NCBI GenBank assembly: GCA_902788035.1
Contig: CADAIL010000017.1
Coordinates: forward strand, 1-64,000
From: an uncultured Lachnospiraceae bacterium
Lineage (GTDB): Bacteria > Bacillota > Clostridia > Lachnospirales > Lachnospiraceae
Length of the DNA stretch: 64,000 nt
Direction of reading: 5' to 3'
Position 1 is the first letter of the stretch, and each line of letters begins with the position of its first letter. Below, piece after piece: positions 7,780 to 16,279 of this stretch. Below the pieces are notes generated by a model. It was not told the DNA's origin, did not search any database, and saw nothing but the letters and a program-made list of their open reading frames with translations. Both the position numbers and the translations under genes were made by a program.

Positions 7780-8313
7780 ATGAAAAATCAGATTACAGAC
7801 GCCATTTCCGGCTCCATGCGCGGATTTCGTCTCCCGCGATATCATGAACTCCCCGATGTGGGACTTTACCTGGAGCAGACAACTAAATATGTGAATCAGT
7901 GCATAAGACCATTGGGATTCGAAGACGTGACCAGTTCCATGATTCGAAACTATGTGAAACAGGGGCATATCACAAAACCGATCAAAAAACAGTATTCCGC
8001 CAATCAGATATGCCATCTGATTGCGCTGGTCCTGCTCAAGCAGGTCACGCAGCTTGAAAATGTCAGCAACCTGTTCCAGCTTCAACGCGATCATGAAGGT
8101 TATACAGATGAGGTGGCCTATGATTATTTTTGTGAAGAGCTGGAAAATATACTGTACTTCCGATTTGGCCTGAGAGATACGATCAGCGAAGTGGGTGTGA
8201 CAGACTCGCTGGAAAAGGAGATGCTTCGGAGCGCGGTTACTGCCGTGTCTCATATAGTTTACTTGAATCGCTGTTTCCGTGTGATCTCTGACAACCGTGG
8301 TATGGAGGATTGA
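7780..8313 (+). CDS. DUF1836 putative DNA-binding regulator
   Basis: The 177-residue product matches DUF1836 proteins: the core LPDVGLYLEQTTKYVNQCI, then a MerR-like helix-turn-helix (SSMIRNYVKQGHITKPIKK) followed by YSANQICHLIALVLLKQ. The frame is open to an ATG at 7765, but that codon overlaps the -10 box of a perfect promoter, so ATG 7780 is chosen; it has no Shine-Dalgarno and coincides with the predicted transcription start. Position and the HTH suggest it regulates the divergent degV and perhaps itself. No biochemical function is assigned to the family here. Confidence 0.75.
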   Translation: MKNQITDAISGSMRGFRLPRYHELPDVGLYLEQTTKYVNQCIRPLGFEDVTSSMIRNYVKQGHITKPIKKQYSANQICHLIALVLLKQVTQLENVSNLFQLQRDHEGYTDEVAYDYFCEELENILYFRFGLRDTISEVGVTDSLEKEMLRSAVTAVSHIVYLNRCFRVISDNRGMED

Positions 8314-8359
8314 GTTCCCGGTTGTCTTGATGGGACTATCGTTTCTAAAGGAGATACCG

Positions 8360-9265
8360 ATGTTACTTGTATATTTCCTATGCCTTTGTTCTATCATTAC
8401 CTTCGTCCTGTTTGGCTTTGATAAGAACAGAGCAATTAAACACAGATGGCGTATTCGGGAAAGCATACTGCTTCTCGCATCTTTGTTTGGCGGAATCGGT
8501 GGTCTCATGGGAATGCTGCTTTTCCACCATAAGACACGCAAATGGAAGTTCAGGATTCTGGTACCTTTCTTTGCTCTTATTCATGCATTGGTAATCGCAT
8601 TCTTTCTGTGGGCGTCGGTATATTACCGTGCAGACGAAACAGCAATCAAGGCTATGCAGTCAGACGCTGCCGTGACAGTGCAGCAGACAAAATCCGGCTG
8701 GCTGTTCGACGGTCCGTCAGACGATAAAGCCCTCATATTTTATCCCGGAGCCAAGGTGGACGCGAAAGCCTATGCGCCGCTCCTTGTGCAGTTGGCAGAA
8801 GAGGAGATGGATGTATACATGGTAAAGATGCCGCTCAACCTTGCTTTTTTTGGAATCGGCAGGGCGGGAGAGATCGTCGAAGACTCAGCGTATGAGCAGT
8901 ATTATATTTCCGGACATTCCCTCGGCGGCGCGATGGCTGCAGGCTATGCGGCGGAGCATGAGAGCGAGTTTGCAGGTGTGATCTTGTTTGCCGCTTATCC
9001 GACGCAGGAAACTGCAATTGATACGCTTGTGATCTATGGGTCAGAGGATGGGGTACTCAACATGGCTCGGATAGCGGAGGCTCCCAAATTGGTTTCCGGA
9101 AATTACAGCGAAGTTGTGATAGACGGCGGAAATCATGCACAGTTTGGAAACTATGGGGAGCAGAAGGGAGACGGAGAGGCAGATATATCCGCAGAAGAGC
9201 AGCAGACACAGACCATCCAGGCAATCCGAAAATTTATCAATGACGACAGTTCAGACAGACTGTAG
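8360..9265 (+). CDS. DUF1294 membrane domain fused to an alpha/beta hydrolase
   Basis: Residues 1-85 form a DUF1294 domain (LLVYFLCLCSIITFVLFGFDK, FGGIGGLMGMLLFHHKTRKWKF). The chain continues through another membrane helix (LIHALVIAFFLWASVYY) into an alpha/beta hydrolase of the dienelactone type: GWLFDGPSDDKALIFYPG, the nucleophile elbow SGHSLGGAMAA, Asp in YGSEDGVL and His in GGNHAQFG. Each half is a complete known family, and the join is in frame with no stop. Start 8360 is chosen because AAAGGAG lies 7 bases before it. The last residues and the TAG stop come from a palindromic repeat inserted at the 3' end. The hydrolase should face outside the membrane, but topology is uncertain. Confidence 0.75.
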   Translation: MLLVYFLCLCSIITFVLFGFDKNRAIKHRWRIRESILLLASLFGGIGGLMGMLLFHHKTRKWKFRILVPFFALIHALVIAFFLWASVYYRADETAIKAMQSDAAVTVQQTKSGWLFDGPSDDKALIFYPGAKVDAKAYAPLLVQLAEEEMDVYMVKMPLNLAFFGIGRAGEIVEDSAYEQYYISGHSLGGAMAAGYAAEHESEFAGVILFAAYPTQETAIDTLVIYGSEDGVLNMARIAEAPKLVSGNYSEVVIDGGNHAQFGNYGEQKGDGEADISAEEQQTQTIQAIRKFINDDSSDRL

Positions 9266-9441
9266 CGAAGTTTCAGAATCCGACGCAAACATCATCTTCA
9301 TCGAAAAACGCAGGTCCTTCTCTGCGAGCTTAGCAATGCATATGCATTGCTGATCTCTCGGTCGGACCTGCAATGTTTTTCTCACGAAGATGGATGCTTT
9401 GCGCCGGATAACGAACTATTAAAACAGTCTGTCTGAACTGT
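9246..9441. mobile_element. MITE-like hairpin element, family 1, copy A
   Basis: Perfect 18-bp terminal inverted repeats (ACAGTTCAGACAGACTGT at 9246-9263 and its complement at 9424-9441) enclose a long imperfect hairpin. The core contains CATCATCTTCATCGAAAAACG, a GCAGGTCC/GGACCTGC stem, a conserved GATCTCTCGGTCGGAC strand, and a tip that is a perfect 20-bp palindrome (9329-9348). The left end supplies the stop codon of the preceding gene. Related copies are at 14497, 21284 and 34533 and a fragment at 44253. No ORF is inside, so movement would need a transposase supplied in trans. Confidence 0.75.
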
Positions 9442-9453
9442 TTTTGCCAGTGA

Positions 9454-9507
9454 TTCAAGTCTCGCTCGCGAGACTTGGCGCGGGATTCGGGTCAGCGCCA
9501 GCTGACA
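9454..9507 (-). repeat. GCGAGACTTGAA long repeat, copy 1
   Basis: On the minus strand this block runs from TGTCAGCTGGCGCTG to CGAGCGAGACTTGAA and closely matches 11434-11487 and, more loosely, 39459-39511. The three copies are 50-55 bp. Confidence 0.65.
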
Positions 9508-9587
9508 TAAACAAAAATGCGAAAGGACCCGGCACATAGTAGCGTCGAGTCCTTTCTGTATTTGGGTAGGGTAAAGGATAAACATAA

Positions 9588-9613
9588 TTAAGAGGCAAAT
9601 TTAAGAGGCAAAT
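9588..9613. repeat. Tandem duplication of a 13-bp unit at the end of bioY
   Basis: TTAAGAGGCAAAT occurs twice head to tail (9588-9600, 9601-9613). The second copy contains the bioY stop, so the duplication does not change the protein. Confidence 0.5.
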
Positions 9614-10161
9614 CCTGCCTGCCTGAGCCGTCTTCGAATCGTGGGACCGATGAGAAGAGCGAGCACGATCTTGGTAAGATCACCCGGAATAAACGGGATA
9701 ACGCCCGCGGTGAGGGCTGCGTCAAAGCTCATTCCTGCAAGCCTTGCGAGCCAGACTGTGCCGAACAGGTAGCAGACTGCTGTGCCGAGAAGCATGCCGA
9801 TAAAGTGCACATTGCGGTTTTCCGTATGTTCAATACACAGGCCGGATAAGAGTGCCATGAAAATGAAGCCGATCAGATAACCACCTGTAGGCCCGAGAAG
9901 CTTTGCCGGTCCGCCGGTGAATCCTGAGAAGACCGGGATGCCAATGAGCCCGATCAGGAGATAGATCAGGTAGCTGATAGTGCCTTTCTTTGTGCCAAGA
10001 ACATAAATCGTAAAGTACACAGCCAGATTAGTCAGACTGACAGGGACCGGGCTGATCGGTATCGCAAGAGACAGCGGTCCGAGGATACAGATGACGGCTG
10101 CCATGAGAGAAATCATTACCATTGTCTTTGTGTGTTCTGCTGTTGCTGATGCGGTATTCAT
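9601..10161 (-). CDS. bioY: BioY biotin transporter, S component
   Basis: The 186-residue membrane protein matches BioY: LAIPISPVPVSLTNLAVYF, a conserved GLIGIPVFSGFTGGPAKLLGPTGGY, and FIPGDLTKIVLALLIGP. BioY captures biotin; some act alone and most work with a shared ECF module, which is not in this window. It starts inside the end of bioB (a four-base overlap at 10158-10161), so the two genes are translationally coupled. Control is expected from the BirA-type operator upstream of bioB. Confidence 0.93.
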   Translation of the reverse strand: MNTASATAEHTKTMVMISLMAAVICILGPLSLAIPISPVPVSLTNLAVYFTIYVLGTKKGTISYLIYLLIGLIGIPVFSGFTGGPAKLLGPTGGYLIGFIFMALLSGLCIEHTENRNVHFIGMLLGTAVCYLFGTVWLARLAGMSFDAALTAGVIPFIPGDLTKIVLALLIGPTIRRRLRQAGFAS

Positions 10162-11147
10162 TTCTCAATTTCCTCTTTATTATTGTTATTATTTTTGATC
10201 TTAAAGCCAAGTCGATTCAGCATTTCCCTGTCCTGGGCAGTATTGTTGCCCACCGTTGTCAGCATGTCACCGGTCAGGGTGGCATTGGCGCCGGAGCGGA
10301 AAAGTATTTCGCCTCCGTCATCAAAATAGCTGCGGCCTGCCGCTATGCGGATATAGGCAGTGGGGTTAATATATCGGAAAACAGCTGTGATTCTTGTAAT
10401 TTCCTCTGTGGAGAGCCTCATTCGGTCACCTAAAGGAGTTCCTTTTACCGGGATCAGGTAATTAAGCGGTATGGAAGATATTTCTAGTTCTGCGAGCAGA
10501 AGTGCCATGTCGATGCGGTCCTGCCAGGTCTCGCCCATACCGAGGATTCCTCCGCTGCACACGGTGAGTCCGGCGGCTCTTGCCCGTCGTATCTCTTCTT
10601 TTTTGTCCGCGTAGGTGTGCGTCGTGCAGATCTCCGGGAAGTACCGCTCAGACGTCTCAACGTTGGTGTGATACATGGTAACGCCCGCATCTTTGAGACG
10701 CCGCAGGTCTTCCTCAGTCATCAGGCCGTGGGAAGCGCAGAGTATCATATCCGGGCATGCCGCATGCATAGCCTTGTAGGCGTCTATTGCCAGCTCGAGG
10801 TCCGCGCCTTTGAGGGTCCTTCCGGCTGTAACAATTGAGTAGCGGTCTACTCCTTTGGCAGCTGTTTTCATACAATCAGCGACAAATTCATCAGTCGCGA
10901 GGAATGCATACTCATCACAGTGTGTACTGTGATGAGCGGATTGGGCACAGAATTTACAGTTCTCACTGCATCTGCCTCCGCGTCCGTTTATGATGCTGCA
11001 TAAGTCCGCGCGATTTCCGCAGAGCTCTTTTCGGATATAGTCCGCGCCCTGGCAGAGTTCTGAGAGATCTGCAATGATAAGTCTTGTGAGGTTATCCTCT
11101 GCTGTGAGCCGCCTTCCGGCGACGATTTCTTTTGCGAGCTGTAACAT
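10158..11147 (-). CDS. bioB: Biotin synthase
   Basis: BioB is a radical SAM enzyme that inserts sulfur into dethiobiotin. The CxxxCxxC cluster motif appears as GGRCSENCKFCAQS. Other family segments are YSIVTAGRTL, YHTNVETSERYFPEICTTHTY, CSGGILGMGETWQDR and IPVKGTPLGD. The corrected product is about 329 residues: the open frame continues 31 codons upstream, but those codons overlap the BirA operator and promoter, and AAGGAC sits just before ATG 11147. Having bioB with bioY but no other bio genes suggests salvage of dethiobiotin plus biotin uptake, though other bio genes could lie elsewhere. Confidence 0.93.
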   Translation of the reverse strand: MLQLAKEIVAGRRLTAEDNLTRLIIADLSELCQGADYIRKELCGNRADLCSIINGRGGRCSENCKFCAQSAHHSTHCDEYAFLATDEFVADCMKTAAKGVDRYSIVTAGRTLKGADLELAIDAYKAMHAACPDMILCASHGLMTEEDLRRLKDAGVTMYHTNVETSERYFPEICTTHTYADKKEEIRRARAAGLTVCSGGILGMGETWQDRIDMALLLAELEISSIPLNYLIPVKGTPLGDRMRLSTEEITRITAVFRYINPTAYIRIAAGRSYFDDGGEILFRSGANATLTGDMLTTVGNNTAQDREMLNRLGFKIKNNNNNKEEIEK

Positions 11148-11164
11148 GGGAAGTCCTTTTGATA

Positions 11165-11197
11165 ATTGTAAACTTGAGCCGAATATAAGTTTACAAT
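11165..11197 (-). promoter_or_regulatory. BirA-type biotin operator of bioB-bioY
   Basis: ATTGTAAACTT (11165-11175) and AAGTTTACAAT (11187-11197) form a perfect inverted repeat with an 11-base spacer, resembling biotin repressor (bifunctional BirA) sites. One arm overlaps the predicted -10 box, so binding would block transcription when biotin is ample. Confidence 0.8.
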
Positions 11198-11216
11198 GAG
11201 TTCCGGGAAATGTCAA
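11188..11216 (-). promoter_or_regulatory. bioB promoter
   Basis: On the minus strand TTGACA (11216-11211) and TAAACT (11193-11188) are 17 bases apart. The -10 box lies inside the operator arm. Confidence 0.6.
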
Positions 11217-11433
11217 TGGCATATTTGGAATGGTTGACAATAGTCCGTAAGAATCAACACACTTAGATGACTCAACAGGAATACAATCTTTACTGCTAAA
11301 GTGAAAAAATATTGATTAGATGTTATACTTGACTGGGGACAGTGGCGAATCGCAGCTGTACAACAGGGAAATTGCTTTACAGCTTGTGCGGTGTGATAAG
11401 AAAGCGGAGACCGCAGGGATTCGGTTTGGAAGA

Positions 11434-11487
11434 TGTCAGCTGGCGCTGCCCCTAATCCCGCGCCAAGGTTCGCGAGCGAGACTTGAA
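11434..11487 (+). repeat. GCGAGACTTGAA long repeat, copy 2, abutting a -10 box
   Basis: This copy runs from TGTCAGCTGGCGCTG to GCGAGCGAGACTTGAA. Directly after it TATAAT (11488-11493) occurs 21 bases before the PdxA-family ATG. No good -35 is visible, so whether the repeat contributes promoter sequence is open. The rest of the gap between bioB and this gene holds nothing else recognised. Confidence 0.6.
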
Positions 11488-11513
11488 TATAATTGTGTGA
11501 TGGAGGAAATATT

Positions 11514-12521
11514 ATGGAATACAAGAAACCTTTGATAGCAGTACCGATCGGCGATCCGGCGGGCGTAGGTCCGGAAATTGTAGCTAAGGCATGCGCATTG
11601 GCAAATGTAAACGAGGCGGCAGATGTCATTGTCATCGGTGATAAGCAGGTCATGGAGAATGCGATCGGCATCGTCAAAGCACCGCTTGAAATTAATATTG
11701 TCGAAAGGCCTGCCGACGGCGATTATCGCCCGGGCATCCTGAACCTGATCGACCTTGACAATATCGATCAGACGAAGTTTTCCTACGGGGTGGTACAGGC
11801 GATGTGCGGCGAGGCTGCATTTGCATATATTAAGAAGAGTATCGAGCTCGCCATGAGCGGTGAGGCGGATGCCGTCGCGACGACTCCGATCAACAAGGAA
11901 GCCCTGCATGCGGCAAATGTCCCATTCATCGGCCACACGGAAATCTTCGGTGAGCTCACGGGCACACCGGATCCGCTCACTATGTTCGAGACCAACGGCC
12001 TTAGAGTGTTCTTCCTCACCCGCCATAAGTCATTGCGCGATATGCTGGATGACATTACGAAAGATAACATTAAGGCTTGCGTGAAAGAGAGCCTTGCAGC
12101 CCTGAAGCGACTTGGAGTCACCGAGGGCAAGATGGCGATTGCGGGCCTCAATCCGCACTGCGGAGAGCACGGTCTGTTCGGCTGGGAGGAAGTCAATGAG
12201 ATCACGCCGGCGGTGGAGGAACTGCAGGCGGAAGGCTACCCGGTCGTCGGACCGATCGGCGCTGATTCCGTTTTCCATCAGGCTGCGATCGGGCGCTACA
12301 ACAGCGTGCTTTCCCTCTACCATGATCAGGGACACATCGCGACAAAGACGCTAGATTTTGACCGCACAATTTCCATCACGAACGGCATGCCGATTCTGCG
12401 CACGTCTGTGGATCACGGCACTGCGTTCGATATTGCCGGCAAGGGCATTGTCAGCGAGATCAGCATGGCGGAGGCCATTTTGCTTGCAGCCAAGTACGCG
12501 CCGTTCTTCGCGAGAGAATAA
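11514..12521 (+). CDS. PdxA-family NAD-dependent dehydrogenase (PdxA2-like)
   Basis: The 335-residue protein belongs to the PdxA family, which oxidises and decarboxylates 4-phosphohydroxy-threonine or the sugar acids D-threonate/D-erythronate 4-phosphate. Motifs include [41 protein letters not shown] and [10 protein letters not shown], which hold the metal ligands (His of GHTE, His of NPHCGE, His of YHDQG). GGAGGA lies 7 bases before ATG 11514. No pdxJ or other vitamin B6 gene is nearby, so a PdxA2-type role in sugar-acid breakdown is as likely as pyridoxal phosphate synthesis; neither is proven. A strong terminator follows. Confidence 0.85.
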   Translation: MEYKKPLIAVPIGDPAGVGPEIVAKACALANVNEAADVIVIGDKQVMENAIGIVKAPLEINIVERPADGDYRPGILNLIDLDNIDQTKFSYGVVQAMCGEAAFAYIKKSIELAMSGEADAVATTPINKEALHAANVPFIGHTEIFGELTGTPDPLTMFETNGLRVFFLTRHKSLRDMLDDITKDNIKACVKESLAALKRLGVTEGKMAIAGLNPHCGEHGLFGWEEVNEITPAVEELQAEGYPVVGPIGADSVFHQAAIGRYNSVLSLYHDQGHIATKTLDFDRTISITNGMPILRTSVDHGTAFDIAGKGIVSEISMAEAILLAAKYAPFFARE

Positions 12522-12550
12522 TAGTGCGGCATTTCAATCATTTTTGCATG

Positions 12551-12580
12551 TCAAGGACGCTGAGGCGTCCTTGATTTTGT
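12551..12580 (+). terminator. Terminator of the PdxA-family gene
   Basis: TCAAGGACGC (12551-12560) pairs perfectly with GCGTCCTTGA (12565-12574), followed by TTTTG. Confidence 0.85.
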
Positions 12581-12610
12581 TGTGACAGTTAAAAACTCAA
12601 CACATAAAAA

Positions 12611-12643
12611 TGAACTGTCGATACAATTATGATCGACAGTTCA
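12611..12643. repeat. 12-bp perfect inverted repeat
   Basis: TGAACTGTCGAT (12611-12622) pairs with ATCGACAGTTCA (12632-12643) around an 9-base loop. It follows a terminator and precedes a MITE-like element; it may be another terminator or a repeat remnant. Confidence 0.55.
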
Positions 12644-12657
12644 AAAGAAAATGTCTA

Positions 12658-12870
12658 ATAAAAACTTCCCACATCCATGTAGTATTAAAGCCGCCTCATA
12701 AAAATGTACTCTCAGGGACGCTCCCGCTCGGCCTCGCTGGCAGCGGTACATAAGAAAAGTTCAGGCTAACGCTTGAACTTTTCATCAAGTACCGGCCGCT
12801 CGGCGACGCCCTGCTAGTACATATTTTATGAATGCGGCTACACTTATTACCGAATGTGGGAAGTTTTTAT
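12658..12870. mobile_element. MITE-like element, family 2, long copy
   Basis: Perfect 17-bp terminal inverted repeats (ATAAAAACTTCCCACAT at 12658-12674 and its complement at 12854-12870) enclose nested inverted arms (GCCGC..TCATAAAA and TTTTATGA..GCGGC). A shorter copy lies at 37209-37376, nearly identical where both are present. It sits between convergent genes and holds no ORF. Confidence 0.8.
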
Positions 12871-12936
12871 ATCTAACTTATACCGTATTGCAAAGTGTGT
12901 GAAACGCCGCACCGCCGGTGCTATAACGGTCTCCTG

Positions 12937-14403
12937 TCAGCCAGATGTATATGACTCATTCTGGAAGTTTGTTACATGATTATATCTGTCATAAATGATG
13001 ACAGGGGTGTCCACATCGACCATCCCGAAAAGCTGAGCCATCTTGGCGGGGGGAGTGTTGATGCATCCGTGGCTTCCGTTAGACAGCCAGATGCTTCCGC
13101 CGTAATCGGAACGCCATGCACTGTCGTGAATATGGATACCGCTGCTGTGTATGTTGAGGACGTAATCCGCATGAGATTCACCGTAACTGCCGTGCATAGT
13201 GTGATCGGTCGACTTGTATTGGACATGGACTACCATGGTCGGAGTCGCCCGGCTTGGGGTGGCAGTGCCGGAAACGATGTCTGTCTCGAATGCAAGACTC
13301 CCGTCTTTGTAATACCACAGATGCTGTTCGTCAAGACTGATTTCTATATAGGTCGAACCAAAATCCGCCCTCTCAGAATCGCGCGCAGCCGCAAGCTGGT
13401 TCCAGGACAGAGAAATTGTCTGTGAGACAGAATTATAAAGGGCGTCTTCAATGATTGCTTTTGATTGACTGACATTCAATGAATAACCGTAATTGTCATA
13501 AGCGCTGCCTCCGACATTTACGACATCTCCCCGGGTAGTGCGGAATGCGCGTGTAGTGCGGAAGGTGTTATATGTAGCTGCCAACTGCTTCGTGTAAGCT
13601 AAAATGTCGTCTTCCTCGAAAATGACCGAGCCATTTGTATAGCTCATCCAGGGAAGGAACGTGTTTTTGTCCAGAGTCACATAGGTGCCTCCTTCCATGT
13701 TCAGTGACAGTACTGTCTTCTGAGCTTTATCGAGGAGGGAGAACGTTCCTGCAAGCTCTGGATCGGTTTCATATAAAGAGGCTTTCTTATAGCAGCCCTG
13801 TTTGTCGAGATCGATTGAATATGCGCCTTCCTCTACTGCCTTTTTTATGCAGGCAAATGTCTTCTCCTCATCCAGTCGGGTACCGTCGTCTGCCGGCACC
13901 AGTACATATCCGCTTGCCAGCTTATCGATTCGGGCATCCCTCGGATCTCTGATGAGAGGGCTGCTCATGCAGGAAAGCTCATGCACTATCTGTGTGAGCT
14001 TTGCTTCATCGTAGACAATGGCTGAATCCACTGACTGCGGGGTCGGATTAAAGCTTGCCCAGAGCCATGACCAGAGGTTCTGTGATCGGATCATTTCTTC
14101 GAAAGTTGGATTCAGCACATAGTGAAAGTCGAAGTCATCGTAGGAAATCCTCTCGACAGCGTCTCCGAGCTCATGGATGAACAGGAAGCGGCCGGAATTG
14201 GTCCGGCGCCACTCTTCATTTGCCTCCTCGGCGGTCATGCCGCCGTAATTGACGTCGTTTATAATGGTATTGGGTAGGAGCCGGTCGCCCCACATCTTGT
14301 ATCCGTGATTAAAGTAGATGCCTATGCCTGCAAGCAGCAGCCATCCCAGAACTAATAGAATGCGCAGCGCGAGGATGCGCTTTTTTTTATTATTTCTCCC
14401 CAT
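12937..14403 (-). CDS. L,D-transpeptidase (YkuD) with N-terminal anchor
   Basis: The product cross-links peptidoglycan or attaches proteins through 3-3 bonds outside the membrane. After a positively charged start (MGRNNKKKRI) there is one membrane helix (LALRILLVLGWLLLAGIGIY), then peptidoglycan-binding-4-like segments (VDSAIVYDEAKL, PADDGTRLDEEKTF), and a C-terminal YkuD domain with STYIEISLDEQHLWYY, GIHIHDSAW and the active site SNGSHGCINTP (Cys nucleophile). A short tandem repeat FRTTRAFRTTR occurs in the middle. ATG 14403 is chosen over 14409 because GGGAGG is 8 rather than 2 bases away. It is probably monocistronic. Confidence 0.9.
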   Translation of the reverse strand: MGRNNKKKRILALRILLVLGWLLLAGIGIYFNHGYKMWGDRLLPNTIINDVNYGGMTAEEANEEWRRTNSGRFLFIHELGDAVERISYDDFDFHYVLNPTFEEMIRSQNLWSWLWASFNPTPQSVDSAIVYDEAKLTQIVHELSCMSSPLIRDPRDARIDKLASGYVLVPADDGTRLDEEKTFACIKKAVEEGAYSIDLDKQGCYKKASLYETDPELAGTFSLLDKAQKTVLSLNMEGGTYVTLDKNTFLPWMSYTNGSVIFEEDDILAYTKQLAATYNTFRTTRAFRTTRGDVVNVGGSAYDNYGYSLNVSQSKAIIEDALYNSVSQTISLSWNQLAAARDSERADFGSTYIEISLDEQHLWYYKDGSLAFETDIVSGTATPSRATPTMVVHVQYKSTDHTMHGSYGESHADYVLNIHSSGIHIHDSAWRSDYGGSIWLSNGSHGCINTPPAKMAQLFGMVDVDTPVIIYDRYNHVTNFQNESYTSG

Positions 14404-14496
14404 TATCATTGCCTCCCGACATATTATTATACTTTTCTTGACGGTTTACGTCAATTTGGGATAGCAAAGGAATGAAGAAAGGACTCGCCGCGCGTA

Positions 14497-14698
14497 ACAA
14501 TTCAGACGGGCTGCGCGATTCTTCTTGATCCGGCGTCAACATCATCTTCATCGAAAAACGCAGGTCCTGCCCTCCGAGCTTGCGCAGGGGCGGCACACCG
14601 CCTTTGCGCGATCTCTCAGTCGGACCTGCAATGTTTTTCTCGCGAAGATGAATGCTTTCCGCCGGACTCGTACTTTTAGCGCAGCTTGTCTGAACTGT
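14497..14698. mobile_element. MITE-like hairpin element, family 1, copy B
   Basis: Ends ACAATTCAGACGGGCTG and CAGCTTGTCTGAACTGT are imperfect inverted repeats. The outer stem CCGGCG/CGCCGG is perfect, the GCAGGTCC/GGACCTGC stem is shared with copy A, and the tip is a different GC-rich hairpin (GCGCAGGGGCGG with CCGCCTTTGCGC). It lies between two minus-strand genes, upstream of the L,D-transpeptidase. The rest of the 14404-14777 gap holds nothing else recognised. Confidence 0.75.
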
Positions 14699-14777
14699 TA
14701 CCGTCACGCTGTGTGACGAGTCCTCTGCTTATCGGATGGGGGAAAGTTCTACGTCTGCTAAGCTCCTGTTATGAGAC

Positions 14778-15986
14778 TTAGCAAAATACATACCGACGCA
14801 GCCGCTCCATCGCCTCCTCGACCCTGACTTTCGGCAGGGCCAGATTGACGCGCAGGCTCGTGGGTCCATTGAACATAGCCCCGTCCTGAAGGGCGACGCC
14901 GACCCTCCAGCACATTTCTTCGAGTTCCCTGAGGGTCTTCCCGTGCTCCGCCAGCCACCGGCCGCAGTCCACGAAGAGCATGTATGTGCCTTCCGGCTTC
15001 TGCACGGCCACGCCATCGAAATTATTGCTTATGTAATCCACCGCAAAATTCACATTTTCACTCAACACATCCCGGAGTTCATCCACCCAGACATAGCCTT
15101 CATCAGAATATGCGCCGATCAGAGCGTGCATGGACAGAACGTTGATGCTGTTGTAATGGCACAACGACGATTCCTTGCGCACGCGGTCTCTGAGACGCGG
15201 GTCGTAGATGATGTGGTAACTGCCGATGAGGCCTGCCAGATTGAAAGTTTTGGACGGAGCGTACAGGGCGATTGTGTTCATCCTTGCATAAGCGCTCACA
15301 CTCTGGGACGGAATATGGCTGTGGCCGTTTAAAATGATGTCCGACCAGATCTCGTCGCTGATGACAGTCACATCATATTTCTCGAACAGGCGGTAGGCCT
15401 CGAGCAACTCCCACTTCTCCCAGACTCTGCCGCACGGATTGTGCGGCGAGCAGAAGATAGCTGCATGTATGTGATTATCGCGGATTTTCTTTTCCATGTC
15501 CTCAAAGTTCATGCGCCACACGCCGCCCTCATCGATCTCAAGCGGGCTTAGCACAATGTTGTAGCCATTATTCTTCAGCGTCCCGGTGAAGCCGATGTAA
15601 GTCGGAGAGTGGACCAGCACGCTGTCGCCTCTCGAGCAGGTTACTCCGAGAGCGCTGACCACGCCTCCGAGTACACCGTTCTCATAACCTATGGCATCTC
15701 TTGTGAGTCCGCTGACATTGTTCCGAATGCTGTGCCACTTTATGATAGAGTCATAGTACTCGTCCCTTGTCTCGAAGTAGCCGAAAGCCGGATGCTCTGT
15801 CCGCTTTATGATGGATGCCTGGATGGCGGGGAGCACAGGGAAGTTCATATCCGCGACCCACATCGGGATCGCGTCAAATCCCGGATCCGGAGCTGCGGGT
15901 GCAAATGCCGACGCGTCCCCAATCGCATCCACGGCCAGCGCGTCGTGCCCGCGGCGGTCCATTATTGTAGTGAAATCATATCTCAT
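14778..15986 (-). CDS. MalY/PatB family PLP aminotransferase, probable cystathionine beta-lyase
   Basis: The 402-residue protein is a fold-I PLP enzyme of the MalY/PatB group, which mainly cleave C-S bonds of cystathionine or cysteine. Key segments: MWVADMNFP, HPAFGYFETRDEYYDSI, GVLGGVVSAL, FCSPHNPCGRVWEKWEL (Asn that contacts PLP), ISDEIWSDI (Asp) and APSKTFNLAGLIGSYHII (Schiff-base Lys). The ATG at 15986 gives the usual MRYDF..DRRG start. A TTG at 16007 with a strong GGAGG 7 bases upstream is a real alternative that adds MNTRITP. It stands alone between a MITE-like element and a terminator-like repeat. Confidence 0.88.
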   Translation of the reverse strand: MRYDFTTIMDRRGHDALAVDAIGDASAFAPAAPDPGFDAIPMWVADMNFPVLPAIQASIIKRTEHPAFGYFETRDEYYDSIIKWHSIRNNVSGLTRDAIGYENGVLGGVVSALGVTCSRGDSVLVHSPTYIGFTGTLKNNGYNIVLSPLEIDEGGVWRMNFEDMEKKIRDNHIHAAIFCSPHNPCGRVWEKWELLEAYRLFEKYDVTVISDEIWSDIILNGHSHIPSQSVSAYARMNTIALYAPSKTFNLAGLIGSYHIIYDPRLRDRVRKESSLCHYNSINVLSMHALIGAYSDEGYVWVDELRDVLSENVNFAVDYISNNFDGVAVQKPEGTYMLFVDCGRWLAEHGKTLRELEEMCWRVGVALQDGAMFNGPTSLRVNLALPKVRVEEAMERLRRYVFC

Positions 15987-16225
15987 AGGTGTAATCCTCG
16001 TGTTCAATCGGCTCCTCCCGCGGCTTTTGTCCGTGAGAGGAGCCCTTTTGGCTCATATAGTTTTTCTCCCGGAGTTTAATTTCCCCAGTTCTGCAGGCCG
16101 AAGCCCCGTTCAAAAAGAAGTTCTTCCTCTTCTTCTGCAACGCCATTTTTAATTTTACTATAGCGAAATGGAAAGTCAAGATGGGGGCATGACAGGTGGT
16201 GCGCGAGAAGGATCGGCAGTCAAAA

Positions 16226-16251
16226 GGGCTGCCGCATTAATGCGACAGCCC
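16226..16251. terminator. GCGACAGCCCC-family palindrome
   Basis: GGGCTGCCGCATTA and TAATGCGACAGCCC form a 14-bp stem with one mismatch. It follows the end of the thioredoxin-like gene on the minus strand. Confidence 0.65.
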
Positions 16252-16279
16252 CGGTAGTATTTTCAAGAATTTTGTTTAA

